DNA of 64,000 nt from Candidatus Anaerostipes avistercoris (GTDB lineage Bacteria > Bacillota > Clostridia > Lachnospirales > Lachnospiraceae): positions 1 to 64,000 of the forward strand of contig DWWD01000030.1 of NCBI GenBank assembly GCA_019119895.1, given 5' to 3'. Below the pieces are notes generated by a model. The model ran no database searches. It saw nothing but the letters and a program-made list of their open reading frames with translations, and was not told where the DNA came from. Every line of letters starts with the position of its first letter. The first letter of the stretch is position 1. This document shows positions 62,392 to 64,000 of the stretch, piece by piece. The position numbers were made by a program, and so were the translations under genes.

Positions 62392-63717
62392 ATGGATTTT
62401 AAAAACAAGAATTTATATTATCTGAAAATTGGCATGAGCGTGATCAATTTCCTGATTCTGGCGTTCTTTTCCATTGTCACAGGATTTACGATCCATTATG
62501 TCAATCAGAATTTCTCTGCCAGGAATTTTCTGGAGAATGTAACTTATCTGCCCATGGAATCGGTCCGGATGACGGTTGTCACATTTGTAGCGTTTTTTCT
62601 TCTGCTCCTGATCATAGAGATGCGCAGCAGGAAAAAAAAGGACGCAATCTTTACTTTTGTAATTTACGGAATGGAACTGCTGCTCTGCCTGATCATTATC
62701 CGATGCCTTTATATCGGGTACAACGGCATTATTCTGCTTGTGGTGGCAGATATTGTGACGTCAATCCGTGACAAGCATAATCGTGCTCTGTTTCTTGTGA
62801 TCATGGGACTGCTTTATATATTTTCGGATTATAATATCATATCGGTCTTTTTTAAGATGATTTCGTTTCAGGAATTTTTAAATGTTTATAATTCGAATAT
62901 CAGCATGATCCTGATGGGAGTCCGGAATATGCTGGTGTCTCTTAATATACTGGTATTCATTGTATACATGATCATTCTGATGAGAAATCAGATGAAAGAA
63001 AATGCAAGAATAGCTCTTTTAAATATTCAGCTGGAGACGGCCAATGCAAAACTGAAAGAAATGAATGCCCAGCTTCAGGACTATGCCCAGATGCAGGAAA
63101 AAATGGGAGAGACCAAGGAACGCAACCGGATTGCCAGGGAAATTCACGATACCCTGGGACATACCATGACAGGATTGTCTGCGGGAATTGACGCCTGTAT
63201 TGCCATGATTGATTTTTCAGTGGATGAGACGAAAAAGCAGCTCAATAAAATTTCCAAAGTGGCAAGGCAGGGAATTCAGGATATCCGCCGTTCAGTAAAT
63301 AAACTGCGCCCGGATGCTCTGGAGCATTTGAATTTGGAGGCGGCGATGGAAAAAATGATGGAAGAAATGATGGAAGTATCGGATGTTGCAATTCGGTATC
63401 AGTGCGAAGTGCCGGTTCTGAAATTTAATCCGGATGAAGAAGATGCCATCTACCGGGTAGTGCAGGAGGGGATTACCAATGCGATTCGACACGGCAAGGC
63501 ATCGAACATTGAGATAAATATAAAAAAGGAAAATAAATGGCTGATTTTATCAATCCAGGACGATGGCGTGGGATGTGACGAAATCAAAAGCGGTTTCGGG
63601 CTGATTCATATCAGGGAGCGTATCCAGATGCTGAATGGAGAGGTAACCTATGATGGCAGCCATGGATTTCATATAGTTGCAAAAATACCAATACGATGGG
63701 GTGAAAATTATGATTAA
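62392..63717 (+). CDS. NarL-type (HisKA_3) sensor histidine kinase
   Basis: 441 residues with five or six membrane helices (about 12-210), a coiled coil (about 205-245, QLETANAKLKEMNAQLQ), HisKA_3 H-box ERNRIAREIHDTLGHTMTGL, and HATPase motifs VVQEGITNAIRHGKA, IQDDGVGC and GFGLIHIRERI. GGGAGGG precedes ATG 62392. The binding protein gene ends 13 bases upstream and the response regulator starts within its last codons, so the three form one sensing operon. Confidence 0.9.
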   Translation: MDFKNKNLYYLKIGMSVINFLILAFFSIVTGFTIHYVNQNFSARNFLENVTYLPMESVRMTVVTFVAFFLLLLIIEMRSRKKKDAIFTFVIYGMELLLCLIIIRCLYIGYNGIILLVVADIVTSIRDKHNRALFLVIMGLLYIFSDYNIISVFFKMISFQEFLNVYNSNISMILMGVRNMLVSLNILVFIVYMIILMRNQMKENARIALLNIQLETANAKLKEMNAQLQDYAQMQEKMGETKERNRIAREIHDTLGHTMTGLSAGIDACIAMIDFSVDETKKQLNKISKVARQGIQDIRRSVNKLRPDALEHLNLEAAMEKMMEEMMEVSDVAIRYQCEVPVLKFNPDEEDAIYRVVQEGITNAIRHGKASNIEINIKKENKWLILSIQDDGVGCDEIKSGFGLIHIRERIQMLNGEVTYDGSHGFHIVAKIPIRWGENYD

Positions 63718-64000
63718 AGTATTGATCGCGGACGATCAGGAACTGATTCGTCAGAGTCTTCAGATTGTTCTGGAAACAAAAGAAGGAATTGAAGTTGTAG
63801 GAACCGCTAAGGATGGACGGGAAGTTATCCAGATGGTGCGCAAAGAAAAACCGGATGTTATCCTGATGGATATCCGTATGCCGGAGATGGATGGTGTTCA
63901 GTGTACTAAGATTATCAAAGATGTGTATCCGCAGATGAAGATCATTATTCTGACAACGTTTGATGACGATGAGTTTGTGTTCAGTGCCTTGAAGCATGGA
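63710..64000 (+). CDS. NarL-family response regulator (partial, runs off the right edge)
   Basis: 97 residues are visible. Receiver domain: VLIADDQELIRQSLQIVL (acidic pair), DVILMDIRMPEMDGVQ with the phospho-Asp, and IIILTTFDDDEFVFSAL. The ATG at 63710 overlaps the kinase gene by 8 bases. The Lys loop and the DNA-binding domain lie beyond the window; pairing with a HisKA_3 kinase predicts a LuxR-type output. Confidence 0.9.
   Translation, partial: MIKVLIADDQELIRQSLQIVLETKEGIEVVGTAKDGREVIQMVRKEKPDVILMDIRMPEMDGVQCTKIIKDVYPQMKIIILTTFDDDEFVFSALKHG

Overview
The window looks like chromosome from an anaerobic Firmicute, most likely a gut Lachnospiraceae (Clostridium cluster XIVa). The evidence is strong AGGAGG ribosome binding sites, consensus sigma-A promoters, a clostridial T-box leader on aspS, pyruvate formate-lyase with its activase, a superoxide reductase/rubredoxin pair, EFR1-type flavodoxin-ferredoxin and AmmeMemoRadiSam genes, and Ser/Thr kinase signalling. 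The genus cannot be fixed from sequence reading alone. No rRNA, tRNA or CRISPR was seen.

Region 1 (1-18 kb) is a mosaic of intact genes and deletion scars. The 3' end of a group II intron splits a MerR-type regulator. An iron-sulfur flavoprotein, a MATE exporter, two family-4 glycosidases, an RpiR regulator, a PTS EIIC, an azlC and a maltose O-acetyltransferase are each truncated or joined at clean deletion junctions. Between them lie intact genes: an ABM monooxygenase, EFR1, a PAP2 phosphatase, a complete RpiR, a DUF362 protein, a flavodoxin, and a response regulator/kinase/ABC module that looks like a peptide-antibiotic sensing and export system.

Region 2 (18-35.5 kb) is intact housekeeping and metabolism: an AEC permease, GlgX, Dus, DegV and an NADH oxidase-like enzyme. 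aspS lies under a T-box whose specifier loop carries GAAC, with overlapping Glu (GAA) and Asn (AAC) codons and no Asp codon. It is followed by a Memo-AMMECR1 fusion with its radical SAM partner, DUF523, an alpha/beta hydrolase, a COG2509 flavoprotein, PHP and MarR genes, and citrate synthase.

Region 3 (35.5-53 kb) is central carbon, redox and regulation: a trehalose PTS (treB) with its repressor treR and TTGT-N4-ACAA operators, pflB-pflA with an AGTTAG-N6-CTAACT operator repeated at a second promoter that reads straight into a terminator, a threonine aldolase-like lyase, fructosamine kinase, an ABC ATPase and permease without a binding protein, sfsA, a Crp/Fnr regulator facing a superoxide reductase/rubredoxin operon across a perfect dyad, a Gfo/Idh plus DeoR pair, a HAD phosphatase and a double-Nudix protein.

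Region 4 (53.1-59.1 kb) is the most striking locus. It is a tight five-gene cluster of zinc-ribbon/FHA protein, PP2C phosphatase, secreted trypsin-like protease anchored by one membrane helix to a cytosolic FHA domain, second PP2C, and a membrane Ser/Thr kinase with an external YARHG domain. It reads as a phospho-threonine circuit spanning the membrane. Two sensory modules follow: a kinase/regulator pair on the minus strand, and a binding protein, NarL-type kinase and response regulator on the plus strand that runs off the right edge.
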